Counted from the first letter of the stretch, positions 17,726 through 28,028 are shown. The stretch is DNA of 64,000 bases from an uncultured Latescibacterota bacterium (GCA_951812755.1 OX638329.1:5667563-5731562); one strand, 5' to 3'. The notes: generated by a model not told the origin, from the sequence alone. A program made the numbers and translations.

Positions 17726-18562
17726 CTATGTCTCCAGCCGTGCCCACGCGGTCACATGCGGAGGCAAGAGAAGCGGGCGTTTCGATACCCTGATCTCTTC
17801 CCGAATCCGATCTGCAAGTGTATCCACATCGACCTCTTCAGCAGTCGCAATGCCAAACTCTTCCATAAGCGGAACCAGACTGCGAAAAGCGTTGGCAATA
17901 AAATCGTACCCAGCCCACGTTTCTGCACCCCCCAATGGCGCCACAAAGTGTAAAACAGGCGCAGGTAAACCAGCATCCAAAAAAGTGCCGTGAAGATCCA
18001 TGCCCATTTCAACATGCGCTCCTGAATGCCGGAAAACTGCAACCCCCCATTCAACCAGCTTGTTCATAAGCGGCGTATCTGAACGAGAAATCGACATATA
18101 AGGCGTAAAATCAACCTCCTGAAAAGCGACAATACCCCCCGGGCGCAAGTGCCTTGTGAGCTCTTTCAAAGCATCTGCGGGATCAGACATATACATGAGC
18201 ACAAGGCGCCCGACCACAGCATCGAAGTCCCCTCCTGCATCCAGCGTTCGGGCATCCCCCGCCATGAACTGAATATTTTCAAAACCCAGTTCTCTCACCC
18301 GCGCCTGGGCCGTCTCGAGAATCGCCTCATTGACATCCACGCCCACGACTTCCCCCTCTGCACCGACCAACTCGGCTGCCGCCATCGCAACATCTCCGGC
18401 ACCACTCCCCACATCGAGAACTCGCATCCCGCTAACGAGACCCGCCTCCTGAAAAAAACGCAGCGTTACAGCCTCGTAGAGTTGTGACTGCTGAATCAAA
18501 CGCTCTGTCTCCCCTTCACTGCGTCCCATCGTATATCTCGGATCGCTCTTCGACTCACTCAT
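17726..18562 (-). CDS. SAM-dependent methyltransferase (class I)
   Basis: The start is ATG 18560-18562 (MSESKSDPRYTMGRSEGE) with AAGGAG upstream. The 278-residue protein has motif I VLDVGSGAGDVAMAA (~48-62), the acidic motif EVVGVDVNEAI and the post-motif GDARTLDAGGDFDAVVGRLVLMY. It resembles UbiE-like methyltransferases with small-molecule substrates. The substrate is unknown. It lies 18 bases upstream of the binding-lipoprotein gene on the same strand and diverges from the SusC-like gene. Confidence 0.88.
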   Translation of the reverse strand: MSESKSDPRYTMGRSEGETERLIQQSQLYEAVTLRFFQEAGLVSGMRVLDVGSGAGDVAMAAAELVGAEGEVVGVDVNEAILETAQARVRELGFENIQFMAGDARTLDAGGDFDAVVGRLVLMYMSDPADALKELTRHLRPGGIVAFQEVDFTPYMSISRSDTPLMNKLVEWGVAVFRHSGAHVEMGMDLHGTFLDAGLPAPVLHFVAPLGGAETWAGYDFIANAFRSLVPLMEEFGIATAEEVDVDTLADRIREEIRVSKRPLLLPPHVTAWARLET

Positions 18563-18574
18563 GGTACTTTCTCC

Positions 18575-18604
18575 TTTTGTAAGATTCTCTTTGTAAGATT
18601 CTTT
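18575..18604. repeat. Tandem 14-base direct repeat
   Basis: Two adjacent copies of ttttgtaagattct / ctttgtaagattct lie just upstream of the methyltransferase start. They include its ribosome-site neighbourhood and could have arisen by slippage. Confidence 0.5.
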
Positions 18605-18659
18605 GAATTTCCAAAAAATAATAACTTTGAGCAATAAAAAAACACCGTGACAGCCACTC

Positions 18660-18669
18660 ACTAATTAGT
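18660..18669. promoter_or_regulatory. Palindrome ACTAATTAGT in the divergent promoter region
   Basis: A perfect 10-base palindrome lies about 30 bases before the SusC-like start codon in the methyltransferase/SusC intergenic region. It could be an operator half, but a 10-base palindrome may be chance in AT-rich DNA. Confidence 0.2.
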
Positions 18670-18701
18670 TAAATTTCAGCTAAATATAAGGAGAAATGCA
18701 C

Positions 18702-21614
18702 ATGTTATCTCGACTATTTTTCGTTCTTTGTCTCTTTATCAGCATCCCCATTTCGGCCTTTGCCCAACTCACCATCAAAGGCGCAGTCACCGACGAGCGA
18801 GGCGAGGGTCTGCCGGGTACCAATATCATTGTCATCGGCACAACAACTGGCACGAACACCGATGCTCAGGGCAATTTCGCGCTATATTTGCCAGAGCCAG
18901 AAGCGGAAACCACCATCGAAGCGCGCTTTGTAGGCTACAAATCCGCCAGACAAACCATTCGCCAAAACAGCGGCCTTGCGGAAGTCTCTTTTCAACTCGC
19001 CGTAGATGTCTTGCAATTCGATGAAATCGTCGTCACCGGCCTTTCCGCAGCAGCCAGCAAAAAGCAACTGGGAAATGCCATATCCACCCTGAACATTCGC
19101 CAATTGGAATCAACTGGTGCCACATCCCTCGACAAAGCGCTGACGGGTAAATTAGCCGGTGCTCTCATTCAACAAAATTCGGGCAATCCCGGCGGCGGCG
19201 TAACCATCCGCTTGCGCGGAACCGGTACCGTCCTCGGCGATGCCGATCCCCTCTATGTGGTAGATGGCGTCATTGTGAACAACGACTCACCAGAACTCAT
19301 CCGCCTCGGCGGTGGGTCGCAAAACCGACTCGTCGATCTCAATCTAAACGACGTAGAACGCATTGAAATCGTAAAAGGCGCAGCAGCAGCAGCCCTTTAC
19401 GGATCGCGTGCAAACAACGGTGTCGTGCAAATATTTACAAAACGCGGCGCACATGGCAAGCCCCGCATAAACTATACCTATGATCTCTCAACGTCAAAAA
19501 TACGCAAAACACTGCCAGTAAATCGGGCAACCGTTGACAATAGGGGAAATAAAAATTCCGATGGCTCCGATGTGCAACGCTTTGACCATCAGGACTTCAT
19601 ATTTAGGCGCGCCGCGGGAATGGAGCACTATGCGTCGATTTCGGGAGGGTCTGGCAATACCCGTTATTTTGCCTCTGGGGCCTATCTCGCCGATCAAGGC
19701 GTGGTTGAAAACACATTGTTTCGGCGGATCAGTGGCCGAACGCGCATCGACCAGAATTTGTCAAACTGGTTGACCTTGTCTGTGGGTGGAAATTTCGTAT
19801 TTAGCAAAAGCAATGACATCCCCAATGGCGGGCTAAATTCAAACTACGGCGCAATGACGGGCTTTATTTTTGGTCCCAACACCTATAATCTCACGCCCGA
19901 CCCCGAGACCGGCACCTATCCAGACGACGGTGTTCTCGCCAATCCCCTCGAAGTCATTGATCGATATGATTTCACACAAGAAATCACGCGCTATATTGGA
20001 AATGCCCAGATAAATGCAACTCCGCTATCTGGATTGAGCATCGACTATACTCTGGGCATTGATTCTTACGACCAGACGGCCATCGCATTTATCCCCACCG
20101 GCACCTCTGCGCCGGGCCTGGCCAATGGCTTTTCTCGAAGAGCTGTCTTCGATTTTCTGCAACTCAACAATGACCTCAACATCCGATACCAGCGAGACAT
20201 ATTTCCCAATGTGCAATCGACCACGCGAATCGGCGGAACCCTGCAATACGAAAAAGGGGAAAATTTCAGTGCAGAAGGCAGAAACCTGAGTCCCGTTGCA
20301 GAAGTCGTATCGAGCGGTGCAAACGTCGTCGCAGGTGAATTTAGAAGCAAAAGGGTCATTTATGGCGGATTTATCCAGCAAACCTTTGGGATCGCCAATC
20401 GTCTTTTTGTTACGGCTGCTGCCCGCATCGACGCATCCTCGGTCTATGACGCGGATAATCGCTGGCAATTTTATCCAAAAGCCAGTGCCTCCTATCTCAT
20501 TTCAGATACGGGCTTCTGGCAAAATGGCGCACTTCAAAACATCTTTTCAGACTTCAAATTGCGAGCCTCCATAGGCACTTCAGGGGGTCAAACAGCTATT
20601 GGGCCGTATGACCGCCTGACCAATTACAATGCATCCTCTTATGATGGCAACCCCGGCCTGGTGCCCAGCACACAACTCGGCGGGACAATCAAACCCGAAA
20701 GACAGCGGGAAATTGAAATAGGGACGGATTTTAGTCTCCTGTCCAATCGCCTGGGCATAGAACTGACCTATTACGATCAGCGCATCGACGACTTGTTGTT
20801 ATTCCGCACATTATCCCCCTCCACAGGTCATTCGCGTGCCCTGCAAAATGTCGGCACAATGGACAATACCGGGTTGGAACTTCTCGTGCGCGCGATTCCG
20901 CTTGCACGCTCCAATCTCCGCTGGGAATCGACCTTCACGTATTCGACCAACAAAAACAAAGTCGATGGCATTGAGGGCGGGCGATTGATCATCCCAAATT
21001 CGTTTTCCCAGGTCTCGGCCATCAACGGCGAACCCCTCGGAGTTTTCTTCAGCACGGCTTTTGAACGCGATGCTCAGGGCAATATCGCAAACGACGAAAA
21101 CAATCTCCCGATACAAGCGGCTGATCGCAAAATTATTGGAGATCCCAACCCGGACTTTACCGCTTCATTGATCAATCAAATCGCCCTGGGGCAAAACTGG
21201 TCATTTCGCATGCAATGGGACGCCATCATAGGTGGCGATGTGTTCAATTTTACCAGACGCCTGGCCGCATTGAGCGCATTCGGCGTTTTAACGGACTACG
21301 AACGCGAATTAAACGGCGAACTCCCCTCTGGATATAATTCGCGGGTCTTCCGAATTTTTGAACAATGGATCGAAGATGGCTCCTTTGTGAAATTGCGCGA
21401 ACTATCCGCGTCTTATCGCTGGCAACCCCAATTTTTGGGATTGAGCAGCATTCAATTGAGCCTGATTGGACGCAATTTGCTTTCCATAGACGACTACAGC
21501 GGTTACGATCCGGAGACCAACATCGCCGGACAGCGCACCGCAGTGCGCGGATTTGACTTCGTAGAAGTGCCCATCCCGCGCAGTATTGCATTTCGTATAA
21601 GCCTGAACTACTAA
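18702..21614 (+). CDS. SusC/RagA-type TonB-linked outer-membrane receptor
   Basis: The ATG at 18702 is preferred over 18696 because AAGGAG (18688-18693) is 8 bases from it. The 970-residue protein has a signal peptide (to about residue 22), a carboxypeptidase-regulatory-like domain (KGAVTDERGEGLPGTNI), a plug domain with LRGTG and PLYVVDGVIVNN, ending near ERIEIVKGAAAAALYGSRA, and then a long beta-barrel ending in the aromatic-rich FRISLNY. This is the SusC order. It imports a nutrient, usually an oligosaccharide, across the outer membrane with energy from TonB. It is followed 15 bases later by its SusD partner. No glycoside hydrolase or regulator flanks the pair, so the ligand is unknown. 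Confidence 0.93.
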   Translation: MLSRLFFVLCLFISIPISAFAQLTIKGAVTDERGEGLPGTNIIVIGTTTGTNTDAQGNFALYLPEPEAETTIEARFVGYKSARQTIRQNSGLAEVSFQLAVDVLQFDEIVVTGLSAAASKKQLGNAISTLNIRQLESTGATSLDKALTGKLAGALIQQNSGNPGGGVTIRLRGTGTVLGDADPLYVVDGVIVNNDSPELIRLGGGSQNRLVDLNLNDVERIEIVKGAAAAALYGSRANNGVVQIFTKRGAHGKPRINYTYDLSTSKIRKTLPVNRATVDNRGNKNSDGSDVQRFDHQDFIFRRAAGMEHYASISGGSGNTRYFASGAYLADQGVVENTLFRRISGRTRIDQNLSNWLTLSVGGNFVFSKSNDIPNGGLNSNYGAMTGFIFGPNTYNLTPDPETGTYPDDGVLANPLEVIDRYDFTQEITRYIGNAQINATPLSGLSIDYTLGIDSYDQTAIAFIPTGTSAPGLANGFSRRAVFDFLQLNNDLNIRYQRDIFPNVQSTTRIGGTLQYEKGENFSAEGRNLSPVAEVVSSGANVVAGEFRSKRVIYGGFIQQTFGIANRLFVTAAARIDASSVYDADNRWQFYPKASASYLISDTGFWQNGALQNIFSDFKLRASIGTSGGQTAIGPYDRLTNYNASSYDGNPGLVPSTQLGGTIKPERQREIEIGTDFSLLSNRLGIELTYYDQRIDDLLLFRTLSPSTGHSRALQNVGTMDNTGLELLVRAIPLARSNLRWESTFTYSTNKNKVDGIEGGRLIIPNSFSQVSAINGEPLGVFFSTAFERDAQGNIANDENNLPIQAADRKIIGDPNPDFTASLINQIALGQNWSFRMQWDAIIGGDVFNFTRRLAALSAFGVLTDYERELNGELPSGYNSRVFRIFEQWIEDGSFVKLRELSASYRWQPQFLGLSSIQLSLIGRNLLSIDDYSGYDPETNIAGQRTAVRGFDFVEVPIPRSIAFRISLNY

Positions 21615-21629
21615 GCGGAGAAAAAGAAT

Positions 21630-22934
21630 ATGAAATCGAGTCACCTGTATATTCTCCCGGCATTGCTGCTCTTTTTCACACAAGGTTGCGATTTAAACAT
21701 AACAAATCCAAACCAGGCAGTGGAAGAGCGCGTTTTAACCACCAGTGATGGCATTATCGCACTCGCCATTGGCATGCAACGAGATTACGCGAGTCAGAAT
21801 GTCGATTCGTACATTCGTCACCCGGCAATTACAAGCCGCGAATTTGCGGCAAACACGACCTTTGCCAACCTCATACAATTAGAGGATGGCCTCAATGCTT
21901 TGTCTGGCGCAAACAGCGGTGTCAGCGCGATCTGGTTCGAATCATACCGCGTCATCGGAATAGCCAATGATTTGATTGAAAACGCGCCCAATGTGCAACT
22001 TTCAGAAGGTACGCGCAGCGGCATTATTGCACTGTCTCAACTTTACAAAGCGATGTGCCTGGGATTCATCGCACAGGCTTTTGAACAGGCACCAACAGAT
22101 GTACAGGCCGATGGACAAGCCACTTTTCAGCCGCGGTCCGAGGTATTTGCCGAAGCGATTCGATTGCTGGACAACGCGCTCCAAACCATCTCGGCCACGC
22201 CGCCATCTGCTCAATTCAACTCAGATATCCTGGGACAGGGATTCGATCTCTTAAATACAATTCACGCTTATCGGGCGCGCTATAATTTGTTCGCGGGAAA
22301 TTATCAAGCCGCACTTGAAGCCGCCAATACCGTCGATCCCTCGGCAACTTCTGTCTATACTTATGACGGCGAAAATCAGAACCCCATTTACAACCAGGTT
22401 TTTGTTGCGGATGACTATGCTCCAAGAGATAATTTCGGAACACTGGTCACAGACAGCAACGATGCGAGACTTGCATTTTATCTCATGCCAAATGACCGCC
22501 TGAGCAATCCCAACTCATTGCCGATTGAAATGCTATCCGGCTTTTGGAACACCGCCACGTCGTCCATCCCGGCATATTTGCCCGGCGAAATGGCCCTGAC
22601 GAGGGCAGAGGCAAACGCAATGATGGGAAATATCACAGGGGCGATCGCCGAAATAGACGCTATTCGAACAAAAACACCCGCGCAAGACCCCTTTGGCGTT
22701 GGGGCATCGCTACCCCCCTACAGCGGTCCACAAACCGTCGAGGCCGTGGCAGAAGAAATCTTTCGGCAGCGCAGAGCGGAATTATTCCTGAACGGTACGG
22801 GATGGGAAGACAGCCGGCGCCTCGCTCAACCCGGTCCCTCATCCGACCCCTTTGAGCGAAATCGAAATTTCTATCCCTATGCCGACCAGGAGCGCTTAAA
22901 CAACCCCAATACGCCTTCCGATCCTGCAAATTAG
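21630..22934 (+). CDS. SusD/RagB-family surface lipoprotein
   Basis: A 434-residue protein with a signal peptide ending at the lipobox TQGC (C20) and a LNITNPNQ start of the mature region, as is common in SusD proteins. The helical TPR-like core includes IHAYRARYNLFAGNYQAALEAA (cited in part) and LTRAEANAMMGNITGAIAEIDAIR, and the C-terminus has IFRQRRAELFLNGTGWEDSRRL. It forms the lid over the SusC channel and captures ligand at the cell surface. It is encoded directly after the SusC gene and certainly co-transcribed. The C-terminal domain is shorter than in many Bacteroidetes SusD proteins. Confidence 0.92.
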   Translation: MKSSHLYILPALLLFFTQGCDLNITNPNQAVEERVLTTSDGIIALAIGMQRDYASQNVDSYIRHPAITSREFAANTTFANLIQLEDGLNALSGANSGVSAIWFESYRVIGIANDLIENAPNVQLSEGTRSGIIALSQLYKAMCLGFIAQAFEQAPTDVQADGQATFQPRSEVFAEAIRLLDNALQTISATPPSAQFNSDILGQGFDLLNTIHAYRARYNLFAGNYQAALEAANTVDPSATSVYTYDGENQNPIYNQVFVADDYAPRDNFGTLVTDSNDARLAFYLMPNDRLSNPNSLPIEMLSGFWNTATSSIPAYLPGEMALTRAEANAMMGNITGAIAEIDAIRTKTPAQDPFGVGASLPPYSGPQTVEAVAEEIFRQRRAELFLNGTGWEDSRRLAQPGPSSDPFERNRNFYPYADQERLNNPNTPSDPAN

Positions 22935-23127
22935 CTCCATCACATACAAAAACAGAGAGCCGCGCAAAATAGCACAGCCCTCTGTGTGGGAGAAAAGTGG
23001 TTCTATAACCCGTTCGAATTAATAGACTACGAACGCGAATTAATTAAAAAAGTTGAAAATCTGCTTGACTCTCCTATACCATAATGATATATCTACAGGA
23101 AGTCATGCGAGACTGTCTGATAAATTA

Positions 23128-24108
23128 ATGGACTTGTTGACATTTATGGAACATACAAACATCGTGGACAATGCGCGGCCTCTCAAAGGCTGGCGGTTAG
23201 CTTTACTGCGCTGGTCTAAGGGCGACGACAACGACGACGAGGTCACCGAAGACTGTCATCAAGTCGATTGGGTGCGCCTGCTGCCCTTTGCGGTGCTGCA
23301 CTTGAGTTGCCTCGGAGTTTTTTGGGTCGGCTGGAGTCCCGTAGCCGTGGGCGTGGCCTTCGTGGCCTACTGGGTGCGGATGTTTGCCATAACCGGGTTT
23401 TACCACCGCTACTTTTCGCATCGCACATTTAAGACCTCGCGGGCCGTGCAGTTCCTCTTTGCCGTACTCGGCAATGCGGCCGTGCAGCGAGGGCCGTTGT
23501 GGTGGGCCGGGCACCACCGCCATCACCATCGCCACTCCGATGTCGCCAGCGACGTGCATTCGCCCAAGGAGCATGGTTTTTGGTGGAGCCACATCCTGTG
23601 GATTACTTCGCGACCGAATTTTCCTACCCGTCTATACAATGTGCGCGACTTGGCCCGTTTTCCCGAATTGCGCTTTCTTGACCGCTTCGACACCATCGTG
23701 CCCATTTTGCTGGCAGTGGCGATGTACGCCTTGGGGGAGTATTGCGGCAGCCGCTTTCCCGAGTCGAGGACCAGCGGTTGGCAGATGCTCGTATGGGGTT
23801 TTTCCATTTCCACCATCGTCCTGTTTCACGGCACCTGTACCATCAATTCGCTCTCCCACCTTTTTGGTCGCCGCCGCTTTGCCACCCAAGACCACAGCCG
23901 CAATAACATCTGGCTGGCACTTATCACCATGGGCGAAGGCTGGCACAACAATCACCACTATTATCCAGGGGCGGCGCGGCAAGGCTTTTACTGGTGGGAG
24001 TTTGATCCAACCTATTACCTGCTCAAAGTGCTGTCTTGGATCGGTCTGGTGCGCGATCTCAGGCCCGTGCCCAAACGGGTTTACGATCAAGACGTCAGCG
24101 GACCATGA
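23128..24108 (+). CDS. Membrane fatty-acid (acyl-CoA) desaturase
   Basis: The protein has the three histidine boxes of integral membrane desaturases: HRYFSH, HHRHHHRHSD and HNNHHYYPG. Hydrophobic spans surround them (FAVLHLSCLGVFWVGW, VGVAFVAYWVRMF, ILLAVAMYALGEY). It resembles stearoyl-CoA/acyl delta-9 desaturases that introduce a cis double bond with a di-iron centre. The frame is open upstream to a TTG at 23053; I prefer the ATG at 23128 or 23146, neither with a clear ribosome site, so the start is uncertain. The gene stands alone. Its base use (G-rich coding strand) differs from neighbours, which could hint at transfer. Confidence 0.85.
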   Translation: MDLLTFMEHTNIVDNARPLKGWRLALLRWSKGDDNDDEVTEDCHQVDWVRLLPFAVLHLSCLGVFWVGWSPVAVGVAFVAYWVRMFAITGFYHRYFSHRTFKTSRAVQFLFAVLGNAAVQRGPLWWAGHHRHHHRHSDVASDVHSPKEHGFWWSHILWITSRPNFPTRLYNVRDLARFPELRFLDRFDTIVPILLAVAMYALGEYCGSRFPESRTSGWQMLVWGFSISTIVLFHGTCTINSLSHLFGRRRFATQDHSRNNIWLALITMGEGWHNNHHYYPGAARQGFYWWEFDPTYYLLKVLSWIGLVRDLRPVPKRVYDQDVSGP

Positions 24109-24218
24109 AGCCGACCCAAATGGGTTTCAGCGTCAACCGCACAGGTCTCGAATACGCCAGCTAGCTCGCTGTTCATCCACATCTTCGTCCATCGCCTCTA
24201 CGCACCCGCCAAAATATT

Positions 24219-27200
24219 TTAATCCGCCGCCTGCGCGGGATCATCCACCCACGAATCTGACCTCTGAAAACTCACCGCGGCAATCCGCTTCAACAACCCG
24301 CGCAAATCATCCAACAAAACGTAAAACAGCGGAATCACAAACAGCGTCAGCGCCGTTGACACAATCAGCCCACCCATCATCGTAATCCCCAGCGGCGCAT
24401 AGGGCATCCCCATCATCGTACTGCTGCCAATCGCCATGGGAAACAACCCGAACACCGTCGTGCAGGTCGTCATCAAAATGGGACGAAAGCGATTGTGACC
24501 CGCCGCCATAATTGCCGCCGCGCGATCCATACCCGTCTGGCGCAACCGATTGATCATATCGACCAGCACAATCGCATTGTTGACCACCACCCCAATCAGC
24601 ACAATTGCCCCCACATTCGACATAAAATCCATCGTCGTACCCGTCAACCACAACCCCCAGTACACCCCCAAAAAAGAAAATGGAATCGAAAAAATCACGG
24701 CAAAAGGCAAAATAACCGACTCAAACAACACGCCCATCAGCAAAAACACAAACACGATCGCCATAATCACGGCAAATGTCATCGCCTGACTTTCCCGGCT
24801 GTATTGCGAATACCGCTCGCCCTTGTTCCACTCATACCCCCTCGGCAGCGTGAACCCATCCATCACCCGATCAACCTCCTGATACAACCCTTCCACATCA
24901 TCCTTGGTCGTATAAACGCGCACGCGCAACCGATTGCGACCATTATGCCTGAAAATATGTCCTGGACCTTTGGTAATTTCAAAAGTTGCAAAACTCGACA
25001 ACGGCAACTTTTCACCTGTATCGGTCACAAACATAAAATTTTTCAACTGCACCAGCGATTGCCGGTCGGATTCATCCAAAATCAGTTGCACATTCACCTC
25101 GTGATCATCCGTCTGAAACCGGGGCAATGTCGCACCGCGCAGTTGATATGCCAGCGTGCGACTGATCCGCTCTGCCGGAATACCGTGCTTTTTGGCCTGT
25201 ACGCGGTTCACGCGAATGCGAATCTCGTCTTTGCCAAACTCCAGAACGCTTTGCAAACTCGTCACTGATGGAATCTGCTGCAACCGCCGCTCCACCTCCC
25301 CCAGCATATCTTCTAATTTTTCAAAATCAGGACCGTATAAATACACACTTACATAGGGATCTCGCCCGCCCGAATTGCGAGATTCCACCGACACCCGAAA
25401 CCCCACATAGCGCGGCACCTCCTTATTCAATTCATCAATGATCTCTTGTCGCGTCATCCACCGCTCAATGGGAAAGCCGATCAACACACGCGCCCAGCGA
25501 TACACAGCATACCACCACTCTTGATGGGGATCTTCCTCCAGATTCATTCGCAAATTGATATACCCGCGCTTAAAATACGTCATAACATTTTTGATCTTGT
25601 ACTTATCCCGCCGCTCATTCACATACACTTCCAGATCGCTCGCAATTTTATCCATCTCTTCCAGCGAAAAATTTTTTGGGCCATACATGCGAATGGTCAC
25701 GCGATTAGAAGAAAAACGCATCTTATCGGTCTTCTTCACGTTCTCATAAGGAAAATAAATAGTAGCAAACAAAACCAGCACCAGGAGAAACGCATCCCGC
25801 CGATGGTGAATAACCCAGTTCAAACCGCGCCGATAAATGCGGCGAACAAAAGCAATGGACTGTGGATCTGCCCTCACCACCGCATCGCCAAACCGCTGGG
25901 CAGCCAGGGGAATAAACAACAGCGCCACAAACAGAGAAGCCACCAGCGCAAACACCACGGGCATCCCAATTTTCGACAGCAAAAACTTCATATCAAAGCT
26001 GTCATTCATCAGCATCATCGGCAAAAACACCACCACAGTGGTCAGCGTCGCCATCGTAATCGCCAGCCCCACCTCGCTGGCCCCGTGGATAGATGCACCG
26101 CGCGGATCTTCACCCTCTGCCCGCAAGCGATAAATATTCTCCACAATCACAATCGCATTATCCACCACCATGCCCACCCCCACCATCAACCCCATCATCG
26201 TCAACAAATTGAGCGACCAACCCATAAAATAGAGCACGGTAATCGTCATCATTACACACAGCGGGATGGACAGCGTAATCAGCGCCGTCATACGCAAAGC
26301 GCGCAGAAAAAACAACAACACCAGCGCCGCAAACAACCCGCCCCAAAGTCCCGTGACTTTCAAATTGTCCATCGAATCTTCTATTAGCTTGCCCTCGCTG
26401 TAAAACAGGCGAAACACCGCAGGCGTATTGGCCTCAATCTCCTCCATTTTGACCACAATGCGCTTGCACAGATCGACAATATTCTCACCCGACTCCTTAT
26501 ATACATCCAGGCCCAAATTGCGCTGCCCATCCACGCGCCACACCCGATCTCGAGGCGGCGCAGCATACACCACATCGGCCACATCCTTGAGACGGACCTG
26601 CACACTGCTATAACGGCTCTGAACAACAATATTCTCAATCTCCTTCAGACTTTGATAATGCGCCAGAGATCGAACGTAAAACCGCTTACCTCCCTCCTGC
26701 ACCTGACCACCAGACAGAGAAAAATTGTCCTGCTGCAACGACGCCACAAGCTCATAGGTTTCAATACCATGCGTACGCAATCGCTCTTGATCCACCAGAA
26801 TCAAAACTTCCTTATTCTCAAACCCCCACACACTGGTTTTCGCCACGCCATCAATCCGCTCAATTGGATCGAGAACATGGGTTTGAACCCATTGTTCCTT
26901 ATTGACAACATCCTCCGGAATGGACAACCCCGTCCAGATCACCTCGGAATCGGTTTCCTGATTCCACGAATACACCTTGATCCGATCGCGCACTTCCTCG
27001 GGCAAATCGAGCCTGGCATGCTCAAGCCGGTCTGCCACCCGAACATACGCCTCTCGCATATCCGTACCGCGGTGAAATTTCAACTCAACTCCTGCCCACG
27101 GATCGCCGGCAAAAGCGTAAATATCGCTGAGTTCTCTCACCGTACGCATATGTCGTTCCATCGGCAGCGCAATGGTATTAAATCGCTCTTGAACCGACGC

Positions 27201-27389
27201 ATTTTCTGTCGCCACATCCACCCAAAACCGATTCCAGTCATTGCCCGACGCCCATGCCTGAATGGGAATGCGCCAATAAGCCACCAGCCCAATCACCATC
27301 AACCCCACCAAACACATCGTCACCGTAACCGGCCTCGTCACCGAAATCCTGGGCAAAAGCGATGTTCTCTTCTCGTTCTTCTCAACCAT
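24219..27389 (-). CDS. RND-family efflux/transport inner-membrane protein (AcrB-like)
   Basis: The start ATG 27387-27389 (MVEKNEKRTSLLPRI) has GGAGG 6 bases upstream. The 1056-residue protein has the RND plan: TM1, a large periplasmic porter domain, TM2-6, a second porter domain, TM8-12. The proton-relay segment in TM4 reads GMVVDNAIVIVENIYR, with one Asp then Asn. LIGVVVNNAIVLVDMINRLR is the TM10-like repeat. Unlike typical RND pumps, no membrane-fusion protein or TolC-like gene is adjacent. It may use distant partners or work alone. The loop after TM1 is divergent from AcrB, so the substrate is unknown. Confidence 0.9.
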   Translation of the reverse strand: MVEKNEKRTSLLPRISVTRPVTVTMCLVGLMVIGLVAYWRIPIQAWASGNDWNRFWVDVATENASVQERFNTIALPMERHMRTVRELSDIYAFAGDPWAGVELKFHRGTDMREAYVRVADRLEHARLDLPEEVRDRIKVYSWNQETDSEVIWTGLSIPEDVVNKEQWVQTHVLDPIERIDGVAKTSVWGFENKEVLILVDQERLRTHGIETYELVASLQQDNFSLSGGQVQEGGKRFYVRSLAHYQSLKEIENIVVQSRYSSVQVRLKDVADVVYAAPPRDRVWRVDGQRNLGLDVYKESGENIVDLCKRIVVKMEEIEANTPAVFRLFYSEGKLIEDSMDNLKVTGLWGGLFAALVLLFFLRALRMTALITLSIPLCVMMTITVLYFMGWSLNLLTMMGLMVGVGMVVDNAIVIVENIYRLRAEGEDPRGASIHGASEVGLAITMATLTTVVVFLPMMLMNDSFDMKFLLSKIGMPVVFALVASLFVALLFIPLAAQRFGDAVVRADPQSIAFVRRIYRRGLNWVIHHRRDAFLLVLVLFATIYFPYENVKKTDKMRFSSNRVTIRMYGPKNFSLEEMDKIASDLEVYVNERRDKYKIKNVMTYFKRGYINLRMNLEEDPHQEWWYAVYRWARVLIGFPIERWMTRQEIIDELNKEVPRYVGFRVSVESRNSGGRDPYVSVYLYGPDFEKLEDMLGEVERRLQQIPSVTSLQSVLEFGKDEIRIRVNRVQAKKHGIPAERISRTLAYQLRGATLPRFQTDDHEVNVQLILDESDRQSLVQLKNFMFVTDTGEKLPLSSFATFEITKGPGHIFRHNGRNRLRVRVYTTKDDVEGLYQEVDRVMDGFTLPRGYEWNKGERYSQYSRESQAMTFAVIMAIVFVFLLMGVLFESVILPFAVIFSIPFSFLGVYWGLWLTGTTMDFMSNVGAIVLIGVVVNNAIVLVDMINRLRQTGMDRAAAIMAAGHNRFRPILMTTCTTVFGLFPMAIGSSTMMGMPYAPLGITMMGGLIVSTALTLFVIPLFYVLLDDLRGLLKRIAAVSFQRSDSWVDDPAQAAD

Positions 27390-27470
27390 CTGTGTCCTCC
27401 GAATGGTATCCCATCTCTCCTCTCTCACCTATATAGACACACCCCAGAACCATCCGGTTTTCTTTTGGGC

Positions 27471-27496
27471 AAAAAAAAATCCGCTATGCGGATTTA
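27471..27496 (-). terminator. Intrinsic terminator for the retropepsin-like gene
   Basis: Stem AAATCCGC (27477-27484) / GCGGATTT (27488-27495) with a 3-base loop. Read on the minus strand it is followed by a run of T (27479-27471), the form of a Rho-independent terminator. It lies between the protease gene end (27543) and the RND gene start. Confidence 0.8.
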
Positions 27497-27542
27497 TAAA
27501 AGTCACAAATATTTTTGAGGTCCTATACCTCGCCTAAAATAA

Positions 27543-27902
27543 TCAAGCTAAAAGCATCGGCAAAGCCCGAAGTTCTCGTCTCAAAGGATCCAGAACATAA
27601 CCCAGAGCTTCAAGAGTAACAACTCCCAGGAGATTGCTATCGCCGGGTTCACCAAAAATAACAGGTGCTGCGTCCCGGTGTTCTTTGTAGCGAAACAGCG
27701 CATCGCCCAATTCGCGTTCAATTTGATCGCCATTTGCCAGTATAAAGGTTCGACGAGAATGCGGCCGAATACCCAATGCCTCAAGAACAGATCGCTGGAC
27801 TATAGAATAGACCGCACCTGAGTCAATCAAAAAATGCTCGGTCTGAAAGTCCTCTGACCGAGCGGGATTGGCGATATCAATGTCCAGAAATACGAGTCCC
27901 AT
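27543..27902 (-). CDS. Clan AA (retropepsin-like) aspartic protease
   Basis: A 119-residue single-lobe protein. The catalytic triplet D-S-G lies in FLIDSGAVYSIV (D27), and a later hydrophobic strand LLGVVTLEALGYVLDP matches the retropepsin fold. Two such chains must dimerise to form an active site. It has no signal peptide or membrane segment. Small stand-alone retropepsin-like proteins occur in many bacterial genomes and their roles are unknown. No ribosome site is obvious before the ATG. Confidence 0.8.
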   Translation of the reverse strand: MGLVFLDIDIANPARSEDFQTEHFLIDSGAVYSIVQRSVLEALGIRPHSRRTFILANGDQIERELGDALFRYKEHRDAAPVIFGEPGDSNLLGVVTLEALGYVLDPLRRELRALPMLLA

Positions 27903-28028
27903 GCTTTTAATAATATCCTATTTTTTGATCTGAAGCCAAACAGCGTGTGTAAAGTCAGTTATAAATTGCTTTTGGGAGAATTATATACAACTGTGCCGAA
28001 AGTCCTTATTATTTTTTCTCCAGATAAC

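Noticed and set aside
23053-23127. TTG-initiated N-terminal extension of the desaturase
   Set aside because: It adds a region unlike the desaturase family; I could not find a ribosome site for it and prefer an internal ATG.
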